In this document: positions 41,168-50,863 of the stretch, in pieces
Layout: every line of letters starts with the position of its first letter
Numbering within the stretch: the first letter of the stretch is position 1
Source of the DNA: Gemmatimonadales bacterium UBA7889
GTDB taxonomy: Bacteria > Gemmatimonadota > Gemmatimonadetes > Longimicrobiales > Gaopeijiaceae
Reading direction: 5' to 3'
DNA: 54,582 nt
Assembly: GCA_002501085.1 (NCBI GenBank)
Contig: DLRL01000052.1
Location: forward strand, 645 to 55,226
Made by a program: the position numbers and the translations under genes
Notes under the pieces: generated by a model
Database searches by the model: none
Told to the model about the DNA's origin: nothing
The model's input: the letters and a program-made list of their open reading frames with translations, nothing else

Positions 41168-42652
41168 ATGATTGACTCAGTGATTGCAAACCTGCGCGAA
41201 TACTGGATGGTTCACTCACTCCTCGCGCTATACACCGTGATGCTCGCGCATCACGCATGGACCGGAAAAAGAAAAACGAAAGGGCTCGCGGACTATTACG
41301 TTGGTGGACGGAATATGGGTGGCTGGATCATCGGCCTCTCATTCTTTGCTACGTATGCAAGTACAAATTCATTTGTAGGCTTCAGCGGTCAGACATACGA
41401 CTGGGGCGTGCCATGGATGCTATTCATTCCAACCTCTGTTGCACTAAGCCTCTTCGCCTGGCTTGTAATCGCTCCTCGACTCAGAAGCTTCACCGGCGCG
41501 ATGGACTCTCTCACGATACCGGACTTCATAGGCTTCCGCTTTGACAGCACCACCGCCAGAGTCTTTGCTGCCCTGATCGTTATGGCAGCTTCGTTCTTCT
41601 ATATGACAGCAGTCTTTAAGGGCATCGGCAACCTACTAGAAGTCTTTCTAGAGATTCCTTATAAACTCTCAATCGTAATTGTTTTCTTTATCGTCATGCT
41701 CTACACGATGATCGGCGGCTTCATCAGTGTGGTGAAAACAGATTCAGTGCAGGGCGTAGTGATGATCCTAGCAGCTATCCTCTTGTTCACTGGAACGGTG
41801 AATGCGGCAGGGGGGCTGAGCGCAATCTCTGAGGTGCGCGCTCAGCCTGGCGGGGAAGCACTCTTTACCTGGGGAGGCGGTGTCGCAGTTCCTGTACTAC
41901 TCGGCACAATGTTCGCGGGACTCATCAAATTTGCTGTCGAACCTAGGCAACTCGCTCGATTCTTTGCACTAAAAGGGGACAAAGCGATCCGCACGGGCAT
42001 GCTTGTCTCAACGATTACATTCGGTTTCGTATTCTCACTCTTGATCCCGATCGGACTCTATGCGAGACGAATCTTCCCTGACGGCCTCGGAGACACTGAT
42101 CTTGTAATTCCCAATCTCTTGAATGAAGTCTTTGGGCAAGGCACCGCTGCATTCTTGTTAGTCGCTATGGTAGCAGCGGCAATGTCATCACTCGACTCGG
42201 TGCTTCTCGTACTGGCATCAACTACGGAGCGGGACATTGTCGGCGTGGTCAAGCCTGGTCGCAGTGAGAAGGACCAAATGTTTTGGACAAAGGGATGGGT
42301 AGCGCTATTCGCATTCATCACCATGCTGATCTCTCTAAATCCGCCTGGTGGTATAGTCGCCCTTACAGCGTTCAGTGGTAGCCTCTACGGTGCTTGTTTT
42401 TTTCCAGCCATCGTCTTTGGACTTCATTGGAAACGAGGAAGTGGTTCAGCGGTTATGGCTTCGTTTAGTGTGGGAATCACGACACTCCTGACGTGGGATT
42501 TTATACCAGGTTCAGAAGTGGTACATGAGGTTTTCCCTGCGATGGTGCTTTCAACTCTTGCCTATGCGATTACCTCATTCATGACACCTGACAGTGCCAG
42601 TGATACAGTGCTGAACTTGATGAACAAAGCGAGTCACAACCTCGCTGATTGA
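41168..42652 (+). CDS. Sodium:solute symporter (SSS family)
   Basis: Na+-driven transporter of 494 residues with about 13 hydrophobic helices. SSS features include the YYVGGRNMGGWIIGLSFFATYASTNSFVGFSG start, where the small residues of the first helices line the sodium site, and DSVQGVVMILAAI. There is also AAAMSSLDSVLLVLASTTERDI, the segment holding the conserved Ser/Asp of the second sodium region. Substrates of the family include acetate, pantothenate, proline and sugars; the specificity here is open, but pairing with the ligase at 39634 suggests an organic acid. Confidence 0.92.
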   Translation: MIDSVIANLREYWMVHSLLALYTVMLAHHAWTGKRKTKGLADYYVGGRNMGGWIIGLSFFATYASTNSFVGFSGQTYDWGVPWMLFIPTSVALSLFAWLVIAPRLRSFTGAMDSLTIPDFIGFRFDSTTARVFAALIVMAASFFYMTAVFKGIGNLLEVFLEIPYKLSIVIVFFIVMLYTMIGGFISVVKTDSVQGVVMILAAILLFTGTVNAAGGLSAISEVRAQPGGEALFTWGGGVAVPVLLGTMFAGLIKFAVEPRQLARFFALKGDKAIRTGMLVSTITFGFVFSLLIPIGLYARRIFPDGLGDTDLVIPNLLNEVFGQGTAAFLLVAMVAAAMSSLDSVLLVLASTTERDIVGVVKPGRSEKDQMFWTKGWVALFAFITMLISLNPPGGIVALTAFSGSLYGACFFPAIVFGLHWKRGSGSAVMASFSVGITTLLTWDFIPGSEVVHEVFPAMVLSTLAYAITSFMTPDSASDTVLNLMNKASHNLAD

Positions 42653-42655
42653 GCG

Positions 42656-42673
42656 CCTGATTGATCAGGTTTT
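42656..42673 (+). terminator. Weak terminator after the symporter gene
   Basis: CCTGAT (42656-42661) and ATCAGG (42664-42669) form a small stem followed at once by TTTT (42670-42673). The stem is short and the loop would have to open to four bases, so termination would be weak. It lies within 5 bases of the symporter stop, where a terminator is expected. The rest of the gap to 42896 shows nothing else. Confidence 0.4.
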
Positions 42674-42896
42674 GGTACCACTCACTTGTCAACACTGACA
42701 CCATAAAACCGACCCTCGTAAGTTAAGTTGTTATCTGTATCCGAACTCTAACGCGGCAGTCCAAACAGTAAGTCAGCTTGCCCATTTCAAGCTTGATCCG
42801 CAGTAGTTCATGGAACTTTGCGATTTCCCTGGGATTCCAGATACACGTAGTATGTTGTGATAAATCGGGGCTTAGAGTTCTATACATCACTCTTGG

Positions 42897-43355
42897 ATGA
42901 AAGATCTAAGTTTAGATTTCGAGGAACGTTATGACACGGCACACATCATAAACACATTTACTGGCAGCATCTGGGCAGTTGTCCTTCTGATTGGCTTAAC
43001 CTCTTGCACGCCAATGGGACGTCCCATTGGCGGAACCGGTGGGGGGAGTGACCCATTCGCGGGACGAAGCAGCGCTGAACCTCAAAATATCGAATTGATC
43101 GTGGAGAACCTGAATTTCAACGATGCCAGGCTTTATGCAGTTAGCGGTGGATCACGCCGCCGTGTGGGTCAAGTTAGTGCCCTTTCGAGCCAAACTCTTA
43201 AGATCCCCTGGGCTTTCATGACGGATCGCCTACGGATAGAGGTCGATCTTGTCACGGGGCCAAGCTGTGTGACGCCCGAAGTAATGGCCGACCCAGGCGA
43301 AAGGCTTTACCTACAGATTGCGTCCCGATTTGATGGAAGCGGGCTCTGTAGATAA
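42897..43355 (+). CDS. Predicted small lipoprotein, unknown
   Basis: Not recognised. The 152-residue frame (ATG 42897) has a hydrophobic segment ending in the lipobox-like LIGLTSC (Cys at about 41). The signal peptide would be unusually long from this start, so an internal start closer to the hydrophobic segment is possible, but no better codon with a ribosome site is obvious. The mature part has beta-strand patterns (IELIVENLNFNDARLYAVSGGSRRRVGQV, LRIEVDLVTG) and two Cys at the end (SCVTPE, SGLCR). It converges on the NamZ gene. Confidence 0.6.
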   Translation: MKDLSLDFEERYDTAHIINTFTGSIWAVVLLIGLTSCTPMGRPIGGTGGGSDPFAGRSSAEPQNIELIVENLNFNDARLYAVSGGSRRRVGQVSALSSQTLKIPWAFMTDRLRIEVDLVTGPSCVTPEVMADPGERLYLQIASRFDGSGLCR

Positions 43356-43410
43356 GCAGTTCCCCAGATACCCTTCCTGCATCATTGATGCTTAAGTGGT
43401 TGCTAACTGC

Positions 43411-44574
43411 TCACTCATAGATCAAGAAACTTGCAACACTCTCTTCAAAAGTGTCGAGATCTTCCTGCACACCCTCTAGAACCTCATCCACGGTAGCACC
43501 GTCGTCTATCCTACGCCGCAGGCCATCGTGTCCCCAAATTAGATCTATCGGTATCAAATCTTCCTGATATTCGTAAGGCGGTTCAGACCAGTAGAATTCC
43601 TGCGGAGCAAGTTCTCTCGCAGCCCTGAGGATTGCTACCGCAGTTCGAACAGGCTGAAATGTTTCCGGGTCAGTAACGTGAAGCTGTCCTCCCGCACACA
43701 TGGCTCCAGCGTATTTCTGAAAGGTGGGCTCAAAATGACAGGGGCGGATCGTTACACCGTCTAGGCGCTCCTGACCTAAGAAGTCGGTTAGATGTTCGAT
43801 ATTCAGATAAGGTGCGCCAAAATACTCAAAGGGCTTCGTGGTTCCTCGCCCTTCTGAGAGGTTGGTCCCCTCCAAGAGAACCATACCTGGATAGACGAGA
43901 CACGAATCCGGCGTCGGTAGGTTAGGGCTAGGTGCCACCCACGGTAATCCGGTATCACTCCATCCCATGGACCTACGCCAACCCCTGCACTCGATCACTT
44001 CAAGGTCACACCCAATACCTCGGGTTTCGTTCATCCAGACCGCTAACTCACCACAGGTCAACCCGTGACGCAGTGGAATAGGATGTAGGCCAACAAAGGA
44101 TTCGAAGTTCTCCCGAAGCACCGCACCTTCTCTCTGAATTCCACCAATGGGATTGGGCCGGTCGAGTACAATGAACCGGAGATTTGCTTCGGCACACGCT
44201 TCCATTGCCAACAACATTGTCCAGATGAAGGTGTACACACGGACTCCTACGTCTTGGAGATCGAACACGATAGCATCCAGCCCGCTAAGCATCTCTGGGG
44301 TAGGTTTACGGACATCGCTATAAAGCGAGTGCACGGGTAGACCTGTGTACGGATCAGTATAGTGTGCGGACTCAATCATGTTGTCCTGTTTCTCACCCCT
44401 GGCACCATGCTGTGGGCCGAAAAGAGCCCTGACCATGAATCCTTCTTCTAACAAAGCATCAACTGAGAGTCGAAACCCCCTCGTTACCGAAGCAGGATGG
44501 ACAATTAATCCAAGAGAGAGGCGTCGTAGATGGGATGCTTCACCAGCAAGAAGTCTCTCGAGACCACTAGTCAC
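43411..44574 (-). CDS. Exo-beta-N-acetylmuramidase NamZ-like (DUF1343)
   Basis: A DUF1343 protein; characterised members (NamZ) release MurNAc from the non-reducing end of peptidoglycan fragments. Features are GLIVHPASVT, ALFGPQHGARGEKQDNM, LPVHSLYSDVRKPTPEML, VFDLQDVGVRVYTF and VLDRPNPIGG, all diagnostic. The longest frame (ATG 44637) overlaps the upstream gene by 50 bases. GTG 44574 begins 13 bases after that gene's TAA and starts VTSGLERLLAG, a usual family opening, so I chose it. No signal peptide is seen in the chosen form. Confidence 0.88.
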   Translation of the reverse strand: MTSGLERLLAGEASHLRRLSLGLIVHPASVTRGFRLSVDALLEEGFMVRALFGPQHGARGEKQDNMIESAHYTDPYTGLPVHSLYSDVRKPTPEMLSGLDAIVFDLQDVGVRVYTFIWTMLLAMEACAEANLRFIVLDRPNPIGGIQREGAVLRENFESFVGLHPIPLRHGLTCGELAVWMNETRGIGCDLEVIECRGWRRSMGWSDTGLPWVAPSPNLPTPDSCLVYPGMVLLEGTNLSEGRGTTKPFEYFGAPYLNIEHLTDFLGQERLDGVTIRPCHFEPTFQKYAGAMCAGGQLHVTDPETFQPVRTAVAILRAARELAPQEFYWSEPPYEYQEDLIPIDLIWGHDGLRRRIDDGATVDEVLEGVQEDLDTFEESVASFLIYE

Positions 44575-44587
44575 CTGAACGCAGTGG

Positions 44588-47302
44588 TTACGGCTGCTGC
44601 CGAGTGATCCGGAGAGGCATCCGGTGTTCGGCATCATTTACCCCTAGGATCACAGTGTATTCTCCGGGCGGAACCAAATCGGTTCGCCTGGAGAACCCAG
44701 CTCCCCGCCCACCCTGATCTGAGCCCATACGTTCAAGCGTCCACTCGACCGCATGCAATCCTGGATCGCCGCTTGCCTCAAGGATATTCACCACCTGACC
44801 ACGGTTATCCTGAATCTCCAGACTCACTTCAGCTTCTTCATTAAGCCAATAGTGAACGTACGCACTCTGCACTGCGGAAGTACTAGAACGGCCCCTCCCA
44901 TTACCAAGTGCGAGAAGCCCACCTTCAGGCTCAAACATATGCGATGTTGTAGCAACGATTTCAGTGGTCAGCTGTTGTAGCTGTCTCACATCAAACGCGA
45001 ACATTCCCCTTCCATGTGTTGCAGCAACCATGATGTCATCCCGAGGATGAATCACCAGATCATGCACAAAAGTACTCGGGAGACCATAAGGAAGTGCATG
45101 CCACTTGCTCCCTTGATCCAGAGACACATACACACCCACATCATTACCTACATAAAGTAAGTTCGGGTTCTTGGGATCCTCGCGAATGATGTTAACAGGT
45201 CCAAATGGGATTCCGTCGGCGATACTTTCCCAAGTATCGCCGTAGTCCGTGGACCTCCAGACGTAGGGAGCAAAATCATCACTACGGCGACCGTTCTGCG
45301 TGACATAGACGGTGCTTTCGTGGTACTCAGACGCTAAAACCTCAGAAGTGAACCGGTCAGGATGTAAACCACCTGAGATATCGGTCCATGATTGACCCCC
45401 ATCACGTGTGACATGAACTCGGCCGTCATCAGAACCAGCATAGAGGAGTCCCTCAGTAATCGGTGACTCTGAAAGTGCCGTGATCGTCTGGAACTGGATA
45501 TCCCCTAGACGATCCGGGTCATTGTGAGTCAGGTCAGGGCTAATACGCTCCCAATCGTCCCCTTGGTTGGTAGACCGAAATACGTGATTCATACCGTGGT
45601 AGATCGTGTTTGGGTCGTGGGGCGACATAATGAAGTGAGCAAGCCACTGGCCCCGGTACGGAAGCTCGCCTTCGGGTGGCCTAGGAACGATTTGCTTTGT
45701 CTCCCCGGTTGACCGATTCGTTCGTGAGATCGTGCCGTAGAACCCCGCTGAATACACGATATCCGTATCCCTAGGGTCTATGGCATGATGACTGCCCTCT
45801 CCACCTGGGGCTCCATCAAACTCTACGGCTGGTATCTCGTGCCTGCCGTTATTGAGGTTAACAACACCCGTGTAGGAACCGTGGTCCTGAACCGAGCCAT
45901 AAACTCGAAAGGGATCACCCATATCGAAGTTGACATTGAAGAACTGAACCATTGGAAGTTCACCGAAGAAGCGCCAATTTTCGCCGCCATCATAGGACAC
46001 ATAGGCACCACCATCATTAGAGTTCACTAGATAATCCGAATTATTCGGGTCTATATAGAGACCGTGATGGTCACCGTGCATTCCAGACAGTCGCCGGAAT
46101 GTTCTTCCGCTATCCTCAGATACGTTCAACCCAAGACCCATCACATAGACCTTTTCTGGGTTATTTGGATCAACTCTCATCTGACCGAAAACCCAACCAT
46201 ATGTGCCACCAAGACCTTCCATGAACTGATTGTGTTCGCTGGTCCGACGCCACGAGCCACCACCGTTATCTGATCGAAAAACAGTCGCCCCACGGATCAC
46301 ACCCCCCCGAGGACGTCCGTACGCATCGGCTTCACCTTCCTCGGCTTCACGCGCAATCTCATAGTTGTCTACAAACGCATATATCGTCTCAGGCTGTGAG
46401 CGGGCAATGTCGATCCCGATCCGACCTCGATACCTTGGGCTGGGCAAGCCATCATTCATCTGCCGCCAACTTTCCCCTCCATCAGTGCTTTTCCACACGC
46501 CTGAACCTGTGAAGTACTCATCGGAACCCGTAAATGCAGGTTCATTACGAGGATCATTGAATTTAGCTCGTCGGCGTTGCCAGGTAGCAGCATACAGAGT
46601 GTTTGAATCAAGTGGGTGGATTACAAGATCAATGGCCCCAGTCATGTCATCGATGAACAGCACTTGATTCCAGTTGTGACCACCATCAACGGTCTTATAG
46701 ACCCCTCGTTCGGGATTATCACGGTACTCATGACCACTAGCAGCGACCCAAACGACATCCGGGTTTTCCGGATGCACGACGATACGACCAATGGTCTGGG
46801 TCTCAGTCAGGCCCATATGCTGCCATGAGTTGCCCTCATCCGTTGATTTATAGATACCGGCGCCTGCATGCGAACTGCGGAAAATATTTGCCTCTCCGGT
46901 ACCTACCCACACTATCTCCGAATCTGATGGAGCAATCGCCAAATCCCCTATTGAGGTGGTCAATTGCTCATCGAAGAGCGACGTCCAAGTAACCCCTTCA
47001 TTCTCCGTTTTCCAGATGCCTCCAGAAGCTCCAGCGACATAAATCGTGTAAGTCTCACCTCGAGGCTCTGCCAGGGCGATATCAGTAGACCTTCCACTGA
47101 TATTTGTGGGGCCGAGATGCTGCCAGGGCAGGTTCTTGAATAACGATTCCCCAACCATTGAGCGATGTGTCTGGTATGCGGAAAATCGCTCCGCTGCAGA
47201 CATCCGACTCTCTTGTGCATTAATGGAGGATGGTGCCACCACTAAGAGGATTACTGCCGTTAAGGCTCGCTGGTAAAACTTACACATGGTATTCGACCTC
47301 AT
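44588..47302 (-). CDS. Secreted multi-BNR/sortilin-like beta-propeller protein
   Basis: A 904-residue exported protein. The N-terminus has a signal peptide (FYQRALTAVILLVVAPSSINAQ, cleavage near 29). The body is filled with BNR/Asp-box repeats such as STDEGNSW, TVDGGHNW, STDGGESW, SDNGGGSW, SYDGGENW, TRDGGQSW and STDYGDTW, forming a VPS10-like propeller. The last about 90 residues form a separate domain (YWLNEEAEVSLEIQDNRGQVV, PGEYTVILGV), typical of the Gemmatimonadota/Bacteroidota family. Homologues are often listed as glycosyl hydrolases, but no catalytic residues for this can be pointed to. It is followed 13 bases later by the NamZ gene. Confidence 0.88.
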   Translation of the reverse strand: MRSNTMCKFYQRALTAVILLVVAPSSINAQESRMSAAERFSAYQTHRSMVGESLFKNLPWQHLGPTNISGRSTDIALAEPRGETYTIYVAGASGGIWKTENEGVTWTSLFDEQLTTSIGDLAIAPSDSEIVWVGTGEANIFRSSHAGAGIYKSTDEGNSWQHMGLTETQTIGRIVVHPENPDVVWVAASGHEYRDNPERGVYKTVDGGHNWNQVLFIDDMTGAIDLVIHPLDSNTLYAATWQRRRAKFNDPRNEPAFTGSDEYFTGSGVWKSTDGGESWRQMNDGLPSPRYRGRIGIDIARSQPETIYAFVDNYEIAREAEEGEADAYGRPRGGVIRGATVFRSDNGGGSWRRTSEHNQFMEGLGGTYGWVFGQMRVDPNNPEKVYVMGLGLNVSEDSGRTFRRLSGMHGDHHGLYIDPNNSDYLVNSNDGGAYVSYDGGENWRFFGELPMVQFFNVNFDMGDPFRVYGSVQDHGSYTGVVNLNNGRHEIPAVEFDGAPGGEGSHHAIDPRDTDIVYSAGFYGTISRTNRSTGETKQIVPRPPEGELPYRGQWLAHFIMSPHDPNTIYHGMNHVFRSTNQGDDWERISPDLTHNDPDRLGDIQFQTITALSESPITEGLLYAGSDDGRVHVTRDGGQSWTDISGGLHPDRFTSEVLASEYHESTVYVTQNGRRSDDFAPYVWRSTDYGDTWESIADGIPFGPVNIIREDPKNPNLLYVGNDVGVYVSLDQGSKWHALPYGLPSTFVHDLVIHPRDDIMVAATHGRGMFAFDVRQLQQLTTEIVATTSHMFEPEGGLLALGNGRGRSSTSAVQSAYVHYWLNEEAEVSLEIQDNRGQVVNILEASGDPGLHAVEWTLERMGSDQGGRGAGFSRRTDLVPPGEYTVILGVNDAEHRMPLRITRQQP

Positions 47303-47492
47303 GGGCTTGATATAAGTTCATTCAAGGTGACATGCCGACACTGGGTTACCACTGGTCATGAGCGTGAACGTACGGATGCCACTTTCACATACGCTAGACG
47401 TGGAGCCGTTATTCAGTGGAGACTTGAGTATAAAATCCACTGCGGAAAAGAGTGTTCGTGCCCCAGGGTACCTCTAATCTCAAATCCAAAGT

Positions 47493-49211
47493 TCAACCGT
47501 TGGATCGGATCTCCACACGATGGACCTGAGCTCCACTCTCCCCTCTGACACGGATCGTATCGCCCGCTGTCTCAATACCGTCAAAACCACCGCGAATCGT
47601 GAGGAGTTGATTCTCGGGTACTCCGCAAATCCGGTAGTAGCCATCAGCGTCGGCGGTCGCTTGGAGTCCAAGTACATCCGCCTGCTGCGGCACCCCACCC
47701 AAGGTTGCTCTGAAACGCTCCCACGTCAGGGAAACAGTTGCCCCCGGAAGCGCCCGACCACGTCGATCAACAACCTGCCCGAGGACAGCTGCAGAACCAT
47801 CCTCCTGACTTTCATCCCGACAAGCTTCAAAAACTACATCTGACTTTGCGGGCATCCGGAATTGAACTCCGGTCACCTGCCCTTCCACTACTTCTTCAAT
47901 GATAGGAGGTGGGCGAAATCCAACTTCCTCAACACTCGGATGTGAAATGCTGATCTGATATCTCCCCCCAGTAAGGCCTCGTATCACAAATTGCCCATTA
48001 GCATCTGTGAAAACCGTCTGATTCGATCCGACCATTCCCACTCGAGCTCCAGCAAGCGGTTCAATACCTAGGCTGTCGAAGACCACCCCCTCTATTGTCC
48101 CAGTCTGAGCCTCGACAATCGTCCGACCTGCTGCACCAGCCTCGCGTACCTGCATTATTCGACCTCCTGTGCGCCTGTAGGCCGTGATACGCATTCTCGC
48201 TCGCCCGGAAGTATCATAGGAAACTCCGATACGGGGCATCTGGATCCACCATTCGGGAACGATCCAAGTGCCGTTCGGAAGCCGTTGGAACTTGACATGC
48301 CCACCCACTTCGGATGAGTTGATGTCCGGGTCGAGGTTCTCATAGTTGTACTGAAGCCAACGCAGCTCAAAAGTCTGCCCATCAAGCCACAGTGTCCCTG
48401 AGATATCTACGTTGCGGTTCCGGCCATTAGCGGGCTCAAAACCAAGGCCGACCAGACCTGCAGCTTCTCCCTGACCAGCCGTGAATCGGAAGCAGTGAGA
48501 ATCTAGAAAAGGATCCGACAGCAGTACGTCTGCGTCTGGGGCAAAGTAGAGTTGTCCGCTACCGTCCTTCTGAACAAACCCATTTTCAATCAGGTCTTCT
48601 GCCGGCTTGCTATCGAATAATTTCGTTCCGGTGCGCTCTTCTTCTCTCTGGATCGTCTTGGCGTCCAGAGCTAGGTCTCGAGTGTAACTCGTTGTGCGGT
48701 AAAGATAGATAGCCTCTCTGTCAGTGAAGGCCGCCGCACTAAGCGCTTTTCGAGCTTCATCCCAGAGGTCTGCTACCCCCACTCCCTGTGATGGCCGAAC
48801 TCTGCAACGCCCGCCTTCCGCTTCAACTTGCAGACCCTCAAGAACAATTGCACTGGATTCAAGCCGCACATCCTGGGTCGCGGTTGCTCCGGCAGCAACC
48901 TGGAAGAGATCCGTTTCTACTGTGGCCTTGCCGATCATCTCGACACGCACCCTAAATGCTCCTACCTGGAGACCCACGAAGAGTGCCCTGCCAAGCTGGT
49001 CTGTCAGGGCACTCTTCAATACGGTGCCCTCAGAATCTACCAAGTACGCTAGCGCTCCGAATACCGGCCTGGAGTCTTCACCATCGAGTACTCGTGCCAG
49101 GACCGTCTGCGCATTGCCATGAGTCGGAATGCTGGACAATGAAGTCGCGATAAGAATAGCAAACAAAACGCGACCAAAGCGCATTGAAGTTCTGGGCCCA
49201 AGGATAGTCAT
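47493..49211 (-). CDS. Secreted carboxypeptidase-regulatory-like domain protein
   Basis: Exported protein with three regulatory-like (CarboxypepD_reg/CNA-B-like) beta-sandwiches. One is at the N-terminus (ARVLDGEDSRPVFGALAYLVDSEGTV), one mid-protein (GTIEGVVFDSLGIEPLAGARVGM) and one C-terminal (GQVVDRRGRALPGATVSLTWERF). The frame opens at 49283; starts at 49211 (M25) or 49184 (MRFGRVLFAILIATSLSSIP) place the signal peptide at the very N-terminus, and I give the longer. A middle region (about 170-330) has aromatic-rich strands. The function is unknown; similar proteins associate with TonB-dependent uptake or surface binding. Confidence 0.78.
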   Translation of the reverse strand: MTILGPRTSMRFGRVLFAILIATSLSSIPTHGNAQTVLARVLDGEDSRPVFGALAYLVDSEGTVLKSALTDQLGRALFVGLQVGAFRVRVEMIGKATVETDLFQVAAGATATQDVRLESSAIVLEGLQVEAEGGRCRVRPSQGVGVADLWDEARKALSAAAFTDREAIYLYRTTSYTRDLALDAKTIQREEERTGTKLFDSKPAEDLIENGFVQKDGSGQLYFAPDADVLLSDPFLDSHCFRFTAGQGEAAGLVGLGFEPANGRNRNVDISGTLWLDGQTFELRWLQYNYENLDPDINSSEVGGHVKFQRLPNGTWIVPEWWIQMPRIGVSYDTSGRARMRITAYRRTGGRIMQVREAGAAGRTIVEAQTGTIEGVVFDSLGIEPLAGARVGMVGSNQTVFTDANGQFVIRGLTGGRYQISISHPSVEEVGFRPPPIIEEVVEGQVTGVQFRMPAKSDVVFEACRDESQEDGSAAVLGQVVDRRGRALPGATVSLTWERFRATLGGVPQQADVLGLQATADADGYYRICGVPENQLLTIRGGFDGIETAGDTIRVRGESGAQVHRVEIRSNG

Positions 49212-49319
49212 AGGATAACTACAATGTTCTTTCCAAAGGGTTCCTGGTAGGACGGCGAGAAGCCGAGGACGTGGAAGACCCACATTCCTAAAGACATCTC
49301 AACCGATCCAGGTAGCTAA

Positions 49320-50753
49320 TCAAGCGACTCCTCCTCCAGTTAGTGCTTTGACAAGGCGGTAAAGAAATTCCTGCCCCTCGAAAAAGTTCTGGATACTTAT
49401 CCGCTCATCTTGACCGTGGGCCCGGACATCATCCATATCACCGAAAAGCCCACTCACGCCGTAGACGGGTATCCCTTCTCGACGCAAATAGAGTCCGTCT
49501 GTCGCTCCTGTAGACATGACCGGGAGGACTTCCACTCCTGGCCACATCTGCTCTGTAATCCTTTCAATCGGCCCAAGAACTTCTGGAGTCAGGGGCGAAG
49601 GCGGACTCTCTGTCACTGATCCTCTGGGCTCGACAGTCACATCAAAGGGCGTAGCTAATTCTTGAAGTTTCACGTGCACGTCTGAAGGATCATGACTCGG
49701 AAAGATTCGACAATTAACGTTGGCCTGAGCTAATTGCGGAAGTGCATTCTGGGCGTGTCCTCCCTCAAGCAAGGTCGCTACACAGGTCGTCCGCAGCCGA
49801 GAGCTATAGCCAGTCTCTGAGGATAGGATTCTAGCAGCCTGAGCATCCGCAGGGTTGGATACAATTCTGCGCATTGCCTCACCCATTTCACCCCCAACGA
49901 GGTTTGCAGAGCGGCCGAAGAATGCCTCAGTAACTTCGTTGAGCATGATGGGAAAATCGAAGTTTTGAACTGCTAGAAGCGCTCCAGCAAGATCATAAAT
50001 CGCATTCTTGCGCACTGGTAAAGAAGAGTGTCCACCAGGGTTTGTGCCCGTGAAAAAGAATGAGAGGAACTTTTTCTCAGCAGCTTGGACATTGTTTGAG
50101 ATCTTTCTCCCATTCTGCTCCATGCCTCCACCACCCTCGTTGAGAGCAAAAGCAGCGTTAATCAATTCACTATGCTCCTCTAACAGGTACGCAACGCCAT
50201 TCCGGGGACCACCCTCTTCGTCAGCGGTTAGTGCCATGATTATGTCACGATCTGGCACAAAACCTTCCTGCCGCATTCGAATTAAATTTGCGGTGTAGAT
50301 AGCCGCCTCATCTTTGTCATCCGTAACACCGCGCCCATAGTAGTACCCATCACGCTCGATGAATTCGAATGGATTAAAATCTGGACTCCAATCCTCGGGT
50401 AGGGCTTCAACAACGTCGATGTGTGCAAGCAGTAGAATGGGCTCCTGTCCAGTATCCCGCCCTCTGTATCTGGCAACAAGATTGCCTTTAGTGGGTGAAT
50501 CTTCTGGCACAAGGACATGCACGTCCTCCTGAGGAAATCCAGCTTCTAGCAAAGCGTCAGCCATCGCCTGTGCTGCGAGCGTATTGTTCCCGCGCTCGGT
50601 GTTCGTCGTATTAATCTCGACGAGTTCTTCCAGCAGTGATCGGGCTAGATTCATATGCTCTCTTGGGGATGTGGTTTGAGCAGCGGTACTCATCGCCGCC
50701 AAACCCATCGCAACAGCCAATACCCCAGCTGATCGAAGCTTGCTTGTCATCAC
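49320..50753 (-). CDS. Secreted M20-family metallopeptidase
   Basis: Zinc exopeptidase of the M20 family. A Sec signal peptide leads (LAVAMGLAAMSTAAQ, cleavage near 26). Metal ligands and catalytic residues are H111 and D113 (AHIDVVE), D145 in YGRGVTDDKD and the E179/E180 pair in ADEEGG. Residues about 225-345 form the lid/dimerisation domain with NPGGHSSLP, and the C-terminal ligand region is near STGATDGLYLR. Length 477 is normal. It is likely periplasmic and cuts small peptides or acyl-amino acids. The neighbouring genes are also secreted proteins. Confidence 0.9.
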   Translation of the reverse strand: MMTSKLRSAGVLAVAMGLAAMSTAAQTTSPREHMNLARSLLEELVEINTTNTERGNNTLAAQAMADALLEAGFPQEDVHVLVPEDSPTKGNLVARYRGRDTGQEPILLLAHIDVVEALPEDWSPDFNPFEFIERDGYYYGRGVTDDKDEAAIYTANLIRMRQEGFVPDRDIIMALTADEEGGPRNGVAYLLEEHSELINAAFALNEGGGGMEQNGRKISNNVQAAEKKFLSFFFTGTNPGGHSSLPVRKNAIYDLAGALLAVQNFDFPIMLNEVTEAFFGRSANLVGGEMGEAMRRIVSNPADAQAARILSSETGYSSRLRTTCVATLLEGGHAQNALPQLAQANVNCRIFPSHDPSDVHVKLQELATPFDVTVEPRGSVTESPPSPLTPEVLGPIERITEQMWPGVEVLPVMSTGATDGLYLRREGIPVYGVSGLFGDMDDVRAHGQDERISIQNFFEGQEFLYRLVKALTGGGVA

Positions 50754-50863
50754 TCAGTGTCTCCCTGTTCACCTGGTCCGTTAGGAACGGCCTATAGTGT
50801 GCGACTCCATCTCCTTCACAAGACAGGTATTAATCTATCGTATGTCCTGGTAGGGCGATCTCC

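Noticed and set aside
48724..49153. Several plus-strand frames opposite the regulatory-like-domain gene
   Set aside because: Overlapping antisense frames in two registers, no motifs; mirrors of the real gene.
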